Below, piece after piece: positions 1-10,645 of a stretch of 64,000 nucleotides of DNA (position 1 is its first letter; every line of letters begins with the position of its first letter). The position numbers and the translations under genes are program-made. The notes beneath the pieces are model-generated. The model was not told the DNA's origin and searched no databases. It saw only the letters and a list, made by a program, of their open reading frames with translations. The stretch covers positions 100,644,221-100,708,220 of the forward strand of contig OZ024931.1 of the NCBI GenBank assembly GCA_964017235.1. Reading direction: 5' to 3'. Origin of the DNA: Sabellastarte sp. h YS-2021. Lineage: Eukaryota; Annelida; Polychaeta; Sabellida; Sabellidae.

Positions 1-1213
1 TGCAAGACTTCCCATGCAAGAGAATCATCCTGATTGCTCCAGGGTGGCCCATCTTGGTTTGGGGATCTAGTGGCCATGTCCAGCCAAATCCCACTGAGCC
101 TGCCCAATCTGCCCAACCTGTTGACAGCCATTCAATCAGATCCCTCACAGAAATTTGACAAATCTTAATCTCCATGCATGGCTCCTAGAGCCTCAGCAAT
201 CGAGGAGCAGGGCTTGTCTGAGGCAGTGGCAGTGAGAATTGAGGCTCCTCAAATCAGATCAGTCTATGAGGCAAGTGGGTCATTTTTTTTTACAAAGTGA
301 CGTATCACTCATCAGTTGGACTTCAGGGCACCCCCTGTAAAATCAGTTGCTGACTTCCTTATGTACCTGTTTCAGGACAGGAAGTTGCAGCCCAACACCA
401 TTGATGGTTACAGGTCAGCCATTGCTGATAGACTGGGAAATTCGCCCATCAATATCAGTAAGGATGAAAATCTCACTCGTCTCCTGGATAGTTTCCACTG
501 AGACAGACCCAAAGGCTGGAGGGGAATCCCCTCCTGGAACCTCTCCCTGGTTTTTGCACCAGCTGACAAGGTTCATTTTGAACCAATTAAAGAGGCATCC
601 TTGAAGCATTTGACCTTCAAGACAGTTTTCCTCTTGGCCCTGGGGTCGGGCAAACGTAGAAGTGAGATACATGCTTGGCAAAACGGAAATATTAGACACC
701 AATCCGACTGGTCAAAGGTGTCCCTGTACCCATCACCCAGCTTTCTCTTCAAGAATCAGCTGGCCAAAGAGGGTCCAGACAGTGTGGCCTCAGGGGTGAT
801 AACAGCCCTGGCCCCAACTCTGGATAGATCCCTCAAGTCTGACAGGTCCCTCTGTCCGGTCAGAGCATTGCGCTACTATTTGGACAGGACCTCAGACCTC
901 AGGCTGAATAAGGTGGTGGTTTTGTCTCCTTTAAGAAAGGTTTCGACAAAGACATCTCACCTGCCACTATATCCTCTTGGATCAAGCAAACTGTGATCCT
1001 ATGTTATGAGCTCTCTGACCAGGAGGCCCACACTTTACATCAGGTTAAAGCCCATGATGTCAGAGCCTTTGCTGCTTCTAAGGTCTTCCAGTTGGGAGTC
1101 TCCTTAGACTCAATCTTGTCAGCCTGCCACTGAAGTCACATAATACCTTCACACAGTTCTATCTGAAGGGTGTGGCTTGGGCTGATTCAGAGCTTATCAA
1201 TTGGGCTAAGTAG
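1..1213 (+). pseudogene. DIRS A pol remnant: RNase H connector and tyrosine recombinase
   Basis: The first 300 bp encode the conserved connector after RNase H (CKRIILIAPGWP, then a tryptophan-rich stretch). From about 316 the YR follows: VDFRAPPVKS-like start, TIDGYRSAI, a SGKRRSEIHAW block carrying the first catalytic arginine (about 646-680), and CPVRALRYYLDRT. The HxxR box (AHDVRAF) lies near 1051-1071 and the SHNTFTQFYL tyrosine box near 1133-1165. A TGA at about 499, a frameshift near 545, another near 915 and a two-base loss at the HWK site (about 1131) destroy it. YR enzymes integrate the circular DIRS DNA. Element C carries the closest relative in the window. Confidence 0.85.
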
Positions 1214-1333
1214 TGGCTGCTCAGCAGATCCACAAGTGGCCCTTAGATTGAGGAGATTTGTATATATGCACATAGTGTAAACAGTTCTTCATGTACATAA
1301 TAATAATAATAAAAAAAAATTAAGTTTGACGTG

Positions 1334-1347
1334 CTTCCTTCGGGAGG
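1334..1347 (+). promoter_or_regulatory. Conserved UUCG-tetraloop hairpin 3' of YR (element A)
   Basis: CTTCC-TTCG-GGAGG forms a 5-bp stem closed by C-G around a UUCG loop. It sits just after the A-rich tract that follows YR. The identical hairpin is present at 42997-43010 in element C and is decayed in B (22641-22660). Its role is unknown; it could be an RNA 3' signal. Confidence 0.5.
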
Positions 1348-1630
1348 TTTATTTGCATTCTGGGACTGAACTCATTCCTCTCTTCCCCTACCTCATAGCA
1401 GGTCTGCAAAAGGGGGGGGGGAGCGACGTCGGTATAACCCCGGGTAACCAGCTGCTGGCAACCGACCATGGCCTTACAGGGTTTCCTGACCTTAAGGTCA
1501 ACCCAGGCCTGGCCTTATAGGTCTCCTGACGAAGTCAGCCAAGACCATAGGCTAAAATTTGCTATTACTTGTGAGTTCACATAAGTCCCTAGTAACTTAA
1601 CCGCTGACCAAGCGGTAGTTATTCAGCATT

Positions 1631-1720
1631 TGTCCATTGGATAGGATGTATTAACGCAATAAAATTGCAAATTTAATAAGTAAATTAAATTTTTATAAGT
1701 TAATACCCTATCCAATGGAC
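1631..1720. repeat. Internal complementary region (ICR) of DIRS A
   Basis: The sequence is the reverse complement of the left terminus (GATAGGATGTATTAACGCAA) fused to the reverse complement of the right terminus (TTTTTATAAGTTAATACCC). This is the circle-junction copy that DIRS elements use to regenerate their ends. The right ITR follows, to about 1938. Confidence 0.85.
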
Positions 1721-1938
1721 ACACCAGACCCTCCCAACAACCCCGCTAAAAAAAAAGATGCTATGACATCACTCTGTCAAGACAGGAAGTACGATGCGCC
1801 ACTTTGCGAGTGCACAGTACTGGGATCGGCCAGCCGTTGGAGACACAGGACGTCTTTTTCTGGCGTTTGGCGGGCTGGTCTGCGCCGACCGGAATAGCAT
1901 TTGTCCATTGGATAGGGTATTAACTTATAAAAATTTAA

Positions 1939-4257
1939 TTGTATCCACCGGAAGCATCTGGTGGGTACTTTGGTTTAGCGTTCGCTACGCCGGCGCCGCC
2001 GCGCGTAGAGAGATTTTCGGCATTAATGCTCTAAGAGGAAAACGACAGCAGCTAGGTTCACCAAATTTGCAGGATATCTTCATTGGGGGGTAAGCTTCTC
2101 TGGGAAGGAAAATAGCCTCATTCTGAAAAACATGATGGCCGCCACGGGCATTTCTTTGAAAATAATCTACTGGCTGTTTCTCATAGGTAGAAGGTTGAAT
2201 CTCTTCATAGGTGATATGTATAAGAGATATACATGTCCTCTACAACCTTGCACACATTTGACCTTGAAGCTCTTAATTCAAGGTTATCAACGGAGTGCCG
2301 AAGTAACCCACATAGCGGACTTTAAAAGTGCCTATATCTCCCTTATTATTGGTCCTAGAGGTTTGCAATGTGAAACCAACCCATAGGAAATCATGTGCTG
2401 TGAATCTTCTGATGTTGTCAGAATTGACCTTGGACCCCTCTTAAAAGGTCAAACGAGGATAGCCAAACTTAAAAGTGCTTATAACTCGCTTATTATTGAT
2501 CCTAGAGGTTTGGGATGGTAAACCAACATATAGGAAGTCATGCTGGTGTGGTCGGATTTGACCTTGGGCCCCTCCTTCAAGGTCAAACGAGGATAGTCAA
2601 AGTTAAAACTGCTTATAACTCGCTTATTATTGGTCCTCGAGGTTTGGGATGATAAACCAACATATAGGAAATCATGGGCTGGGAATCTTCTGGTGTGGTC
2701 GGATTTGACCTTGGGCTCCTCCGTCAAGGTCAAATAGGACAGCAAAACTTAAAAGTGCTTATAACTCACTTATTATTGATCCTAGAGATTTGGGATGGTA
2801 AACCAACATATAGGAAATCATGGGCTGGGAGTCTTCTGGTGTGGTCTGATTTGACCTTGGGCCCCTCCTTCAAGGTCAAATAGGACAGCCAAACTTAAAA
2901 CTGCTTATAACTCGCTTATTATTGATCCTAGAGGTTTGGGATGATAAACCAACATATAGGAAATCATGGGCCGGGAATCTTCTGGTGTGGTCGGATTTGA
3001 CCTTGGGCTCCTCCTTCAAGGTCAAATAGGACAGCAAAACTTAAAACTGCTTATAACTCGCTTATTATTGATCCTAGAGGTTTGGGATGGTAAACCAACA
3101 TATAGGAAATCATGCTGGTGTGGTCGGATTTGACCTTGGGCCCCTCCTTCAAGGTCAAACGAGGATAGTCAAAGTTAAAACTGCTTATAACTCGCTTATT
3201 ATTGGTCCTCGAGGTTTGGGATGATAAACCAACATATAGGAAATCATGGGCTGGGAATCTTCTGGTGTGGTCGGATTTGACCTTGGGCTCCTCCTTCAAG
3301 GTCAAATAGGACAGCAAAACTTAAAACTGCGTATAACTCACTTATTATTGATCCTAGAGATTTGGGATGGTAAACCAACATATAGGAAATCATGGGCTGG
3401 GAGTCTTATGGTGTGGTCTGATTTGACCTTGGGCCCCTCCTTCAAGGTCAAACGAGGATAGCCAAAGTTAAAACTGCTTATAACTCGCTTATTATTGGTC
3501 CTAGAGGTGTGGGATGGTAAACCAACATATAGGAAATCATGGGCTGAGAATTTTCTGATGTGGTCGGATTTGACCTTGGACCCCTCCTTCAAGGTCAAAC
3601 GAGGATAGCCAAAGTTAAAACTGCTTATAACTCACTTATTATTGCTCCTAGAGGCTTGGGATGGTAAACCAACCTATAGAAACTCATGGGCTGGGAATCT
3701 TTTTGTGTGGTCAGATTTGACTTTGGGCCCCTCATTCAAGGTCAAACAAGGATAGCCAAACTTAAAAGTACTTATAACTCCCTTATTATTGGTCCTAGAG
3801 GTTTGGGATGGTAAACCAACCTATAGAAACTCATGGGCTGGGAATCTTTTTGTGTGGTCAGATTTGACTTTGGGCCCCTCGTTCAAGGTCAAACAAGGAT
3901 AGCCAAACTTAAAAGTACTTATAACTCACTTATTATTGGTCCTAGAGGTTTGGGATGGTAAACCAACATGGAAATCATGGGCTGGGAATCTTCTGGTGTG
4001 GTCGGATTTGACCTTGCGCCCCTTCTTCAAGGTCAAATGAGGATAGCCAAAGTTAAAAGTGCTTATAACTAGCTTATTATTGATCCTAGAAGTTTACAGT
4101 ACGAAACCAACTCATACGAAATCTTGGGCTAGGAATTTTCTGATGTTAGATTTGACCTTGGGCCCCTCCTTCAAGGTCAAACAGTGGTTCACTGGCTTTG
4201 GTGAGTTTTCTTTTCGGTGGATACAAATTTGCATCGGTCTCCAATGCGTAGGTCTAG
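1939..4257. mobile_element. Satellite-bearing element T1
   Basis: A unique head of about 450 bp begins near the inverted pair GTATCCACC/GGTGGGTAC and is followed by a tandem array. A reverse copy of the first arm (CGGTGGATAC) recurs near 4213-4222, close to the right edge. The head is repeated at 57252-57700 in T2, in both cases directly before the same array. No coding capacity is seen. It interrupts the right terminus of DIRS A. The transposition class is unknown. Confidence 0.65.
2400..4190. repeat. T-type satellite array, 146-147 bp period
   Basis: About 12 monomers. The phrase AACCAACATATAGG recurs at 2521, 2655, 2801, 2947, 3093, 3227, 3373, 3519, 3667, 3814 and 3961: spacing is 146-148 bp, or 134 where a 12-bp deletion recurs. 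Each monomer carries a palindromic GACCTTGGGCCCCTCCTTCAAGGTC block and a TATAACTCGCTTATTATTGG block. Confidence 0.95.
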
Positions 4258-4281
4258 TTTACTTATTAAATTTGGAAATTT

Positions 4282-5555
4282 TCGCTACTTTTGGCGGCAA
4301 CTTTTGAGTGAGTAATAGCACTTTTACCTAATATAATTATCTGACTTTTGACTCTCAAACTATTGCATTTAGAGTATTTTGTTCCAATATGTTGTTCAGC
4401 TACTTTCTCCACAGCTACAACATGGTCAGTAGTTTGGAAGTGTATCTCCATAGCTAAGTGAGTAATAGCTACTTTGTCAATTTTTAATGATAACCATAAT
4501 GAGTAAATGGCTTATATCTTCAAAAGTATTGCAGCTACACAATTTCTCTCAAATATGTTGTTCATCTACTTTTTTGTGAACTGTAACATATTTAAGTTTC
4601 ACAACTGTTGCTCAATGTACAAGTGAGTAATGGCTACTTTATTGCTACTTTTAATGAAAATGTGAAAAATCACAAATATCTCACAAACCGTAAGAGATAG
4701 AGCAATTTCGAGCGAATTTTTGACCCACTGGGTAGTACAAGAGTATCCTATGCTAAGGGGAAAATTTTCAATTTGCGTTACTCTTGGCGGCTACTTTTGA
4801 GTGAGTAATAGCACTTTTACCTAATATAATTATATGACTTATAACTCTCAAACTATTGCATTTAGAGTATTTTGTTCAAATATGTTGTTCAGCTACTTTC
4901 TCCACAGCTACAACATGGTCAGTAGTTTGGACGTGTATCTCCATAGCTAAGTGAGTAATAGCTACTTTGTCAATTTTTAACGATAACCATAATGAGTAAA
5001 TTGCTTATATCTTCAAAAGTATTGCAGCTACACAATTTCTCTCAAATATGTTGTTCATCTACTTTTTTGTGAACTGTAACATATTTAAGTTTCACAACTG
5101 TTGCTCAGTGTACAGTGAGTAATGGCTACTTTATTGCTACTTTTAGTGAAAATGTGAAAAATCACAAATATCTCGCAAACCATAAGAGATAGAGCAATTT
5201 CGACCCACAGGGTAGTACAAGAGTATCCTGTGCAAAGGGGAAAAATTTCAATTTTCGCCACTTTTGGCGGCCATCTTGGATTTTTGCGGAAAATGAAAAA
5301 GTGTGAATATCTCGAAAACCGTAAGAGATAGAGCGATTTCAAGCGAATTTTCGACCCACAGGGTAGTACAGGAGTATCCTGTGCAAAGGGGAAAAATTTC
5401 AATTTTCGCCACTTTTGGCGGCCATCTTGGATTTTAGCAGAAAATGAAAAAGTGTGAATATCTCGAAAACCGTAACAGAGCGATTTCGAGTGAAATTTTG
5501 AACCACAGGGTAGTACAAGAGTATCCTATGCAAAGGGGAAAAATTTCATTTTATT
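4282..5555. repeat. Higher-order satellite of S-type and U-type units, about 493 bp
   Basis: The motif TTTGAGTGAGTAATAGCAC occurs at about 4303 and again at about 4796, and the sequence between is nearly duplicated. Each unit contains two S-like subunits and one U-like subunit about 163 bp apart, each with a CTC-AAAC-type core. From about 5160 simple U repeats continue (GAGATAGAG at 5186 and 5325). Confidence 0.85.
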
Positions 5556-6781
5556 TCATAAAAATGTAATATACTCTACCATATAAAAACACTTCAGTTA
5601 AGCTTGGCTTGGCGTCTGGTGACCGCCACGTACACCGTACATAGAATTTAAACTATAAGGGGAGACCCACTTTAAACCTATGTACTTGCTACCCTTTGAC
5701 CCCTGGTGACCTAATTCACTCTGCCATGCGCATTTAGTTTAGAGGCTAGAATGTCACTGGAAAACTAGCATTCTTAGTCTTCTCTCACTTCAGGCAAGAT
5801 ATCCATGACTGGGAAGAGGCTCATGGTGACGCAACTTCAACAGAAAACAAGTAACAACTCTGTCTTTGCTGAGGTAGATTCGACAGAAACTGCTTGAGAT
5901 CAAGAAGAACTACCTAAGTGAAACCTTCTCATCCATTTATTTTAGTATGGAAAGGGTTTGCTTTCTTCACTTTTCTACCTTATGCGAGGTCTTTTGGGGT
6001 TTCTCATTATAAAACACATCAACAGATTTTTCACATTACACAGTTTACAGCCATGCAGTTTAAAACACAGCATATTCAAATGATGGGAGTGGCCATCTTC
6101 TGGTCAAAATTCTTGACAAGTAACCCTCAACTTGGAAGAAATACTGCAGTGTTTTGGATCCAGTGGACCAACACTTCTTTAGGCATTGAAGTACTGCTCA
6201 GCTACATTCAGACCTAATTTCTTTCTTCTCATTCATCGGGAAGTTTTAGAAATTATAGAAGAGACATCAATGACAAGTATTTGCAACAGGAACTGGCTAG
6301 TCATGATACCATACATTTTCCATGTTTTTCCTGCGTCTATCTAACTTGACAGAGATTTGCATGAATCTTCAGTTATAGCATTGATGAACACAGCTACACT
6401 ATTATGACAAAGTTCTTTTGTGGTAAAACAGACAAGAATTAAAAGAACGCATCACAATCCATCAGAGGTGTAGTGTTGCTTTTGGAAGTAACAACCAATG
6501 TATAAAAGAAATGATGGCCGGAGGTTGGTTTACTGCAACATCTAATTTAAAAACGAATGTCATCTCGAAGTTGGGCACATTCTGCAATTCGGTTAAATAT
6601 TGAAACTACCTTATCGAATTGTCGAGAATTCCCACAATTCATAGCGGATAGATTTTGACAGAAGGAAACACAAATATTCATTAAATAAGTGTGTTGTAAA
6701 TGCTTCTATACGTTTATAAGTTCAGTAAAATGTATACAAGCCTACAGTTTTACAGTAAATTGGTGACCTTTGAGGGTAGTG
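5556..6781. other. No gene recognised
   Basis: AT-rich sequence without an ORF I can assign. A 99-codon open stretch at 5918-6217 has no recognisable domain. No tandem structure was seen. Confidence 0.5.
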
Positions 6782-7982
6782 TATATGTCGTATCAGAAAG
6801 TCCAATCCATCAGAATTTGAAATTCTGACAGAATTATCCATCAGAAAGTCCAATCTTAATATTTAACTAAAATAATGCTCTGTGGTACGGATTTGAAGTT
6901 CTGACATCAGAATTTCAAATCCTGATGGATTGGACTTTCTGATACCTAGCTATCAGAAACTCCAATCCATCAGAAACTCAAATCCTGGTATGTTTTCTAT
7001 GAGTGATTGCTCTGTGGTACGAAATTTGAAGTTCTGACATCAGAATTTCAAATTCTGATGGATTGGACTTTCTGATTCCTGGCCATCAGAAACTCCAATC
7101 CATCAGAAACTCTAATCCTGTTGGAATTTTTTAAAATCAAAAATAAGGTTTCTTATATAAACTTTATCGAACACATTATTTGACATATCAGGTAATACAA
7201 CAGTATTTTTTGCACAATACACAACACATCTTTTTGCTCCATTGTAACAGTGAAGTAGATACCAATAACCTGTACTGAATCTATAGCCAACATCCTCACC
7301 TTATATATGCTCTGATCAAAGGGACTGTACCTACTCAGGAGAAATAAAGGAACTATACATAATTGGCTTTTAAAATCTTGATTACAAGGTAGTGAGTAGC
7401 TATAGTTAATCCAATCAAAGATGTTAAGGTGTTTGATCACACAGGCATATAATATGCAGAATGAGCTAATTGGGTTGACTTAAAGAAAGTAATGAATAGG
7501 TATTTAATCCTATCAAAGAAAGTTCAGCATTTTAATAAATCACAATTAATAATAGACTAACTGACTGGATTACAAGTTTTTAAGTTATTTGCACCAAAAG
7601 AGTAATGAGTTGGTATTTAATCCTATTAAAGAAACTTCATCACCATAAAAATCATAAGCAACAATTGACTGAAAAGATTAAAACTTTGAAAGCTACTTGC
7701 AACAAAAGAGAATTAACAACACTTAGACTGATCATTTAATGAAAGGTAACTAATTCAGACACCCCCACCCATCCCACGAAAAGATAAAGAAAAATAACAA
7801 AACATGTACTTTTCACAAAGTAAACAAAATAAAACATCTTAAAATTAGGATTTGAAGTTCTGATGTCAGAAGGTCCAATTGGAGTTTCTGATGGATATTT
7901 CTATCAGAATTTGAAATTTCTGATGGATACATCTGTCAGAATTTCAAATTATGATGAATTGGACTTTCTGATACGACATATA
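6782..7982. mobile_element. Fold-back / MITE-like element with 49-bp terminal inverted repeats
   Basis: The left end, 6782-6830, starts TATATGTCGTATCAGAAAGT. It matches the reverse complement of 7934-7982 at 47 of 49 positions. Inside, several partial inverted copies of the end occur at about 6896-6950, 6955-6990, 7033-7075 and 7083-7120, so the element is hairpin-rich. No ORF is present. Flanking TA dinucleotides fit a TA target, but the ends are themselves TA-rich, so the duplication cannot be fixed. Confidence 0.85.
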
Positions 7983-8091
7983 TATCAAGCATCACACGGT
8001 CCTGGCTCTGAGGATGCAAACCGCAAGGTAATCACTCCATTTGCGATGGTGGATAGGTAGTCGCGTTACATCTATCAGACGCGTTCTCCCT

Positions 8092-8250
8092 CAATCCCAG
8101 GTACAACTAAATGTGATTCTTCATTGTTTCTTTGCTGGTGAAAGAATGCACCTTGTCATAGGTCGTTCTTTTCAGTTCACAGCCCTACCCTTTGGTATAG
8201 CAACAGCTCCACTCGAATTTGTCCGCGTAGCACCACATTCATCAGCAGTG
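8092..8250 (+). pseudogene. DIRS-type reverse transcriptase remnant (J)
   Basis: A short open stretch encodes FQFTALPFGIATAPLEF, which is RT motif B and its flank. It is closely similar to the corresponding positions of elements C and D (YQFKALPFGLSTAP and FQFTSLPFGLATAP). The catalytic YLDD box is missing downstream. This is an old fragment of an element belonging to neither of the main families here. Confidence 0.75.
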
Positions 8251-8864
8251 AGACTACTGGTTATATACTGCTGCCTACATCACACATTCCCTGAATTCTG
8301 TCATTTATAGTATTCTAGAACCTATAAAATATTCACAATCTTTACACATTCAGATATGTTGTTCACACTTTTGAAAATATATCTGTTTTGGTATAAAATC
8401 ACAGAGGTCTTACCAGGATATTCCTCCATACAGAAGATGTGTCTGTGAAGGGTTAAGGAACACATTTGGCAGACCCATTCATTAGTTAAGTGTCTGATGG
8501 TCTTGCATCTAATGGTTCTTTGTAAGCCCACAACAATTTTCTGAGGGCTCACCACATTTAGGGCTGTCAAAATGGGATATCAGACGCCTTTTCATATATG
8601 GATAAGTTCAAACAGAATGTCTTTCATCCCACAATTTTCACTTTATTTGCCAAATTTGGCACACTGCAGTGCTAGAGAGCTTTGTAGTAAAGATGAAGAA
8701 CAAACTATATGTGTTTATTTCTCCAGTTTGATACCCTAACGCAATGCAATGGAATGGCAGTAGATGTCTTGAATATCCTATGGGAGGCACTATATGGTTA
8801 TGCCTACGGTTATATATTTCTCATTTCAAAAATGGTACAAAAAATAAGAATTATACTTCTTAAA

Positions 8865-9000
8865 TTATAGCAGGAGCCCCAGGGTGACTAGGGATGTGTT
8901 GGTTTTGGGACCTGATGGACTTATTGTCAAAACCACTATTGTCCTACATCATGGAGGAATCTCTTTAAACAGCTATTCAGCCAGAGATTCACCAAAGCCT
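8865..9000 (+). pseudogene. DIRS RNase H connector remnant (J)
   Basis: In one frame the sequence reads APG-stop-LGMCWFWDLMDLLS, matching the APGWPGMPWFWDLV block that follows RNase H in D and C. It is too decayed to give domain limits. Confidence 0.6.
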
Positions 9001-9234
9001 GCCATATCTCAGCTCCATTGTATTTAAAAAAAAAAAAAGAAATCTCAGAAGCTGAGGCACTTCAGAATCTGTTTTTAAAAGAAGTCTACAGAGCAAGGTA
9101 GTTTTTTTTGGATCTGATACAAGGAGATTCAGGTGGACTCTCCTCAAAAGCGAATTTTGGATCCACTGATTTACTGGTAAAATGTGTTTTCTACCACACT
9201 TGCAGGATACAGGGTTGCTATTGCAAATCTTTTG

Positions 9235-9425
9235 GGTTCACTATTGAAATCATTCATAGTTATGAACTCAGTACACTGATACATGGTTTTTTCATTTGGG
9301 TTCACTATTGAAATAAATTCATAGGTATGAACTCAATAGACTGATAGATGGGTTGCATTTGAGCTCACTATTGAAATCTTTCATATGAACTAAATGGATT
9401 GATAGAGGTTTTTCATAGGATAGAC
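9235..9425. repeat. Short minisatellite, about 64 bp x 3
   Basis: TTCACTATTGAAAT recurs at about 9237, 9300 and 9363 (the last as CTCACTATTGAAAT), each copy followed by a tract resembling ATAGTTATGAACTCA. Confidence 0.7.
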
Positions 9426-9429
9426 CAAT

Positions 9430-9960
9430 GAAGGATGGTGCTATACCTTTTACATTCAAATCAGTTTTCTCATGACCTTGGCCTCTGATAGATATAGAGG
9501 TGAGGTTGTTTGGACTTTCAAATCTTTGAAACACGGAACTGGAAGGAGTTCACAGTTTCTCCTTCATCAGTGTCAGTTTCTTCATCAGTACTCCTAGCAG
9601 AGAACAGATAGTCTTAGATGGGCCCGATATTGTTCAAGCTGGGTTTCATTCCTGCTTTTATGCAAGTTTTAGGTCATTCTTTGACTGAAGATATGTCCCT
9701 TTGCCCCTTCAGAGCTCTAAGATTCTATCTTGACATATTTGAGATCTTAGATAAAGGAAATACATGTATGTGCTATTCATCTCTTTCAAGATGATTTTTC
9801 AGGAGGTTTACAAGGAGCTACCATGTCAACAGGTAGACAGTTCGGCTAGCTGATCAAATATTTGTCCTTGAAACTTAGAATGTTTCCATGGCCAAGGCTT
9901 AAATGCTCCTTTTATGGCTGGATGTCACACTCCATAGTTTTATACTTTAACTTGTGACTT
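9430..9960 (+). pseudogene. DIRS tyrosine recombinase remnant (J)
   Basis: Two conserved YR blocks are readable in different frames. One, near 9447-9520, corresponds to the LTFK-VFLLALASGKRRSE block, here with MTLASDRYRGEVV. The other, near 9680-9760, reads LTEDMSLCPFRALRFYLD, matching the LKEDRTLCPVRALRYYLD block of D. The gene is badly frameshifted. Confidence 0.7.
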
Positions 9961-10080
9961 GGAAGTCTAATGAAGGTCAGACTATTCTTTGGAACTATAG
10001 TATCGCCATGTGGTTCCTTCATAGTTTGTGTATTGTGTTATACATTACAGTAATTATATGGTTGTATATGTACAGTTCCA

Positions 10081-10310
10081 ATGGCCACATCACACATTTT
10101 AGTGGTACCTGAAAACCCATTGGAAATACCCCAATTATGGGACATTCATTTCCCCTGTTCAGAGATCTTGGAAAAGTATCTGATCTGGTGGCAAGACCCA
10201 AGGAATGTGTTAATAGGTTGTATTCTCCATATGGAGGAGCACAATCTCCTGCTATATATCAATGTGCCGGTCATTGGTTGGGTAAAACATTGGTATTTAG
10301 TGTTGTAAAA
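10081..10310 (+). pseudogene. DIRS RT-thumb / RNase H remnant (J)
   Basis: The translation includes ILEKYLIWWQDPRNVLIG and then a GWVKHW stretch. These match the WWQNPANVMKG and FTDA-NEGWGAH positions of D, at the RT-RNase H boundary. The catalytic aspartate position has changed. The fragment lies downstream of YR remnants, so it is out of order and may come from a second ancient insertion. Confidence 0.7.
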
Positions 10311-10645
10311 TTGCAAATATGTGGGAATTTTTCCAATGAATTGTTTGGACAGTTCCAGTTTACTTTATAACAAAATATAACGCCATATGTTATTTTGTTA
10401 AGTTTCTAAGTATGATTGTCATACTCTTGTACTTATCATCACAAGTGTGTTTGAAACTAAGAATACATACAGAGCCAAGGCAACTTTGGAAAGGTTGCCA
10501 GCTTAGTGCTTACATATATAACTTCTAAATGTTATTTTGTTAAGTTACTTTTATTGCATAACAATTAGTCTAGTACTGTATCCTCACAAGATTGCTTGAG
10601 ATTTGTACTTTGACTTTTCATTTGATTATGCCTGCTTGTGGTGAC

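Larger units (their letters stand above)
1..4281 (+). mobile_element. DIRS element A, right part (left part outside the window)
   Basis: Contains the end of RNase H and its downstream connector, a decayed YR gene, a conserved UUCG hairpin, the ICR and the right ITR. The right ITR breaks off at about 1938 after TATAAAAATTTAATT. The missing terminal bases (TTTACTTATTAAATTTG) reappear at about 4258-4281, after element T1. The same terminus is uninterrupted in element C at 43600-43628. The sequence to the right of A is U-type satellite. Confidence 0.8.

Noticed and set aside
2479-3598. Several minus-strand ORFs of 86-88 codons in the T array
   Set aside because: They repeat with the satellite period and are by-products of the tandem repeat.
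5918-6217. 99-codon open stretch
   Set aside because: No domain, no homolog among the elements here, and no splice or promoter context.
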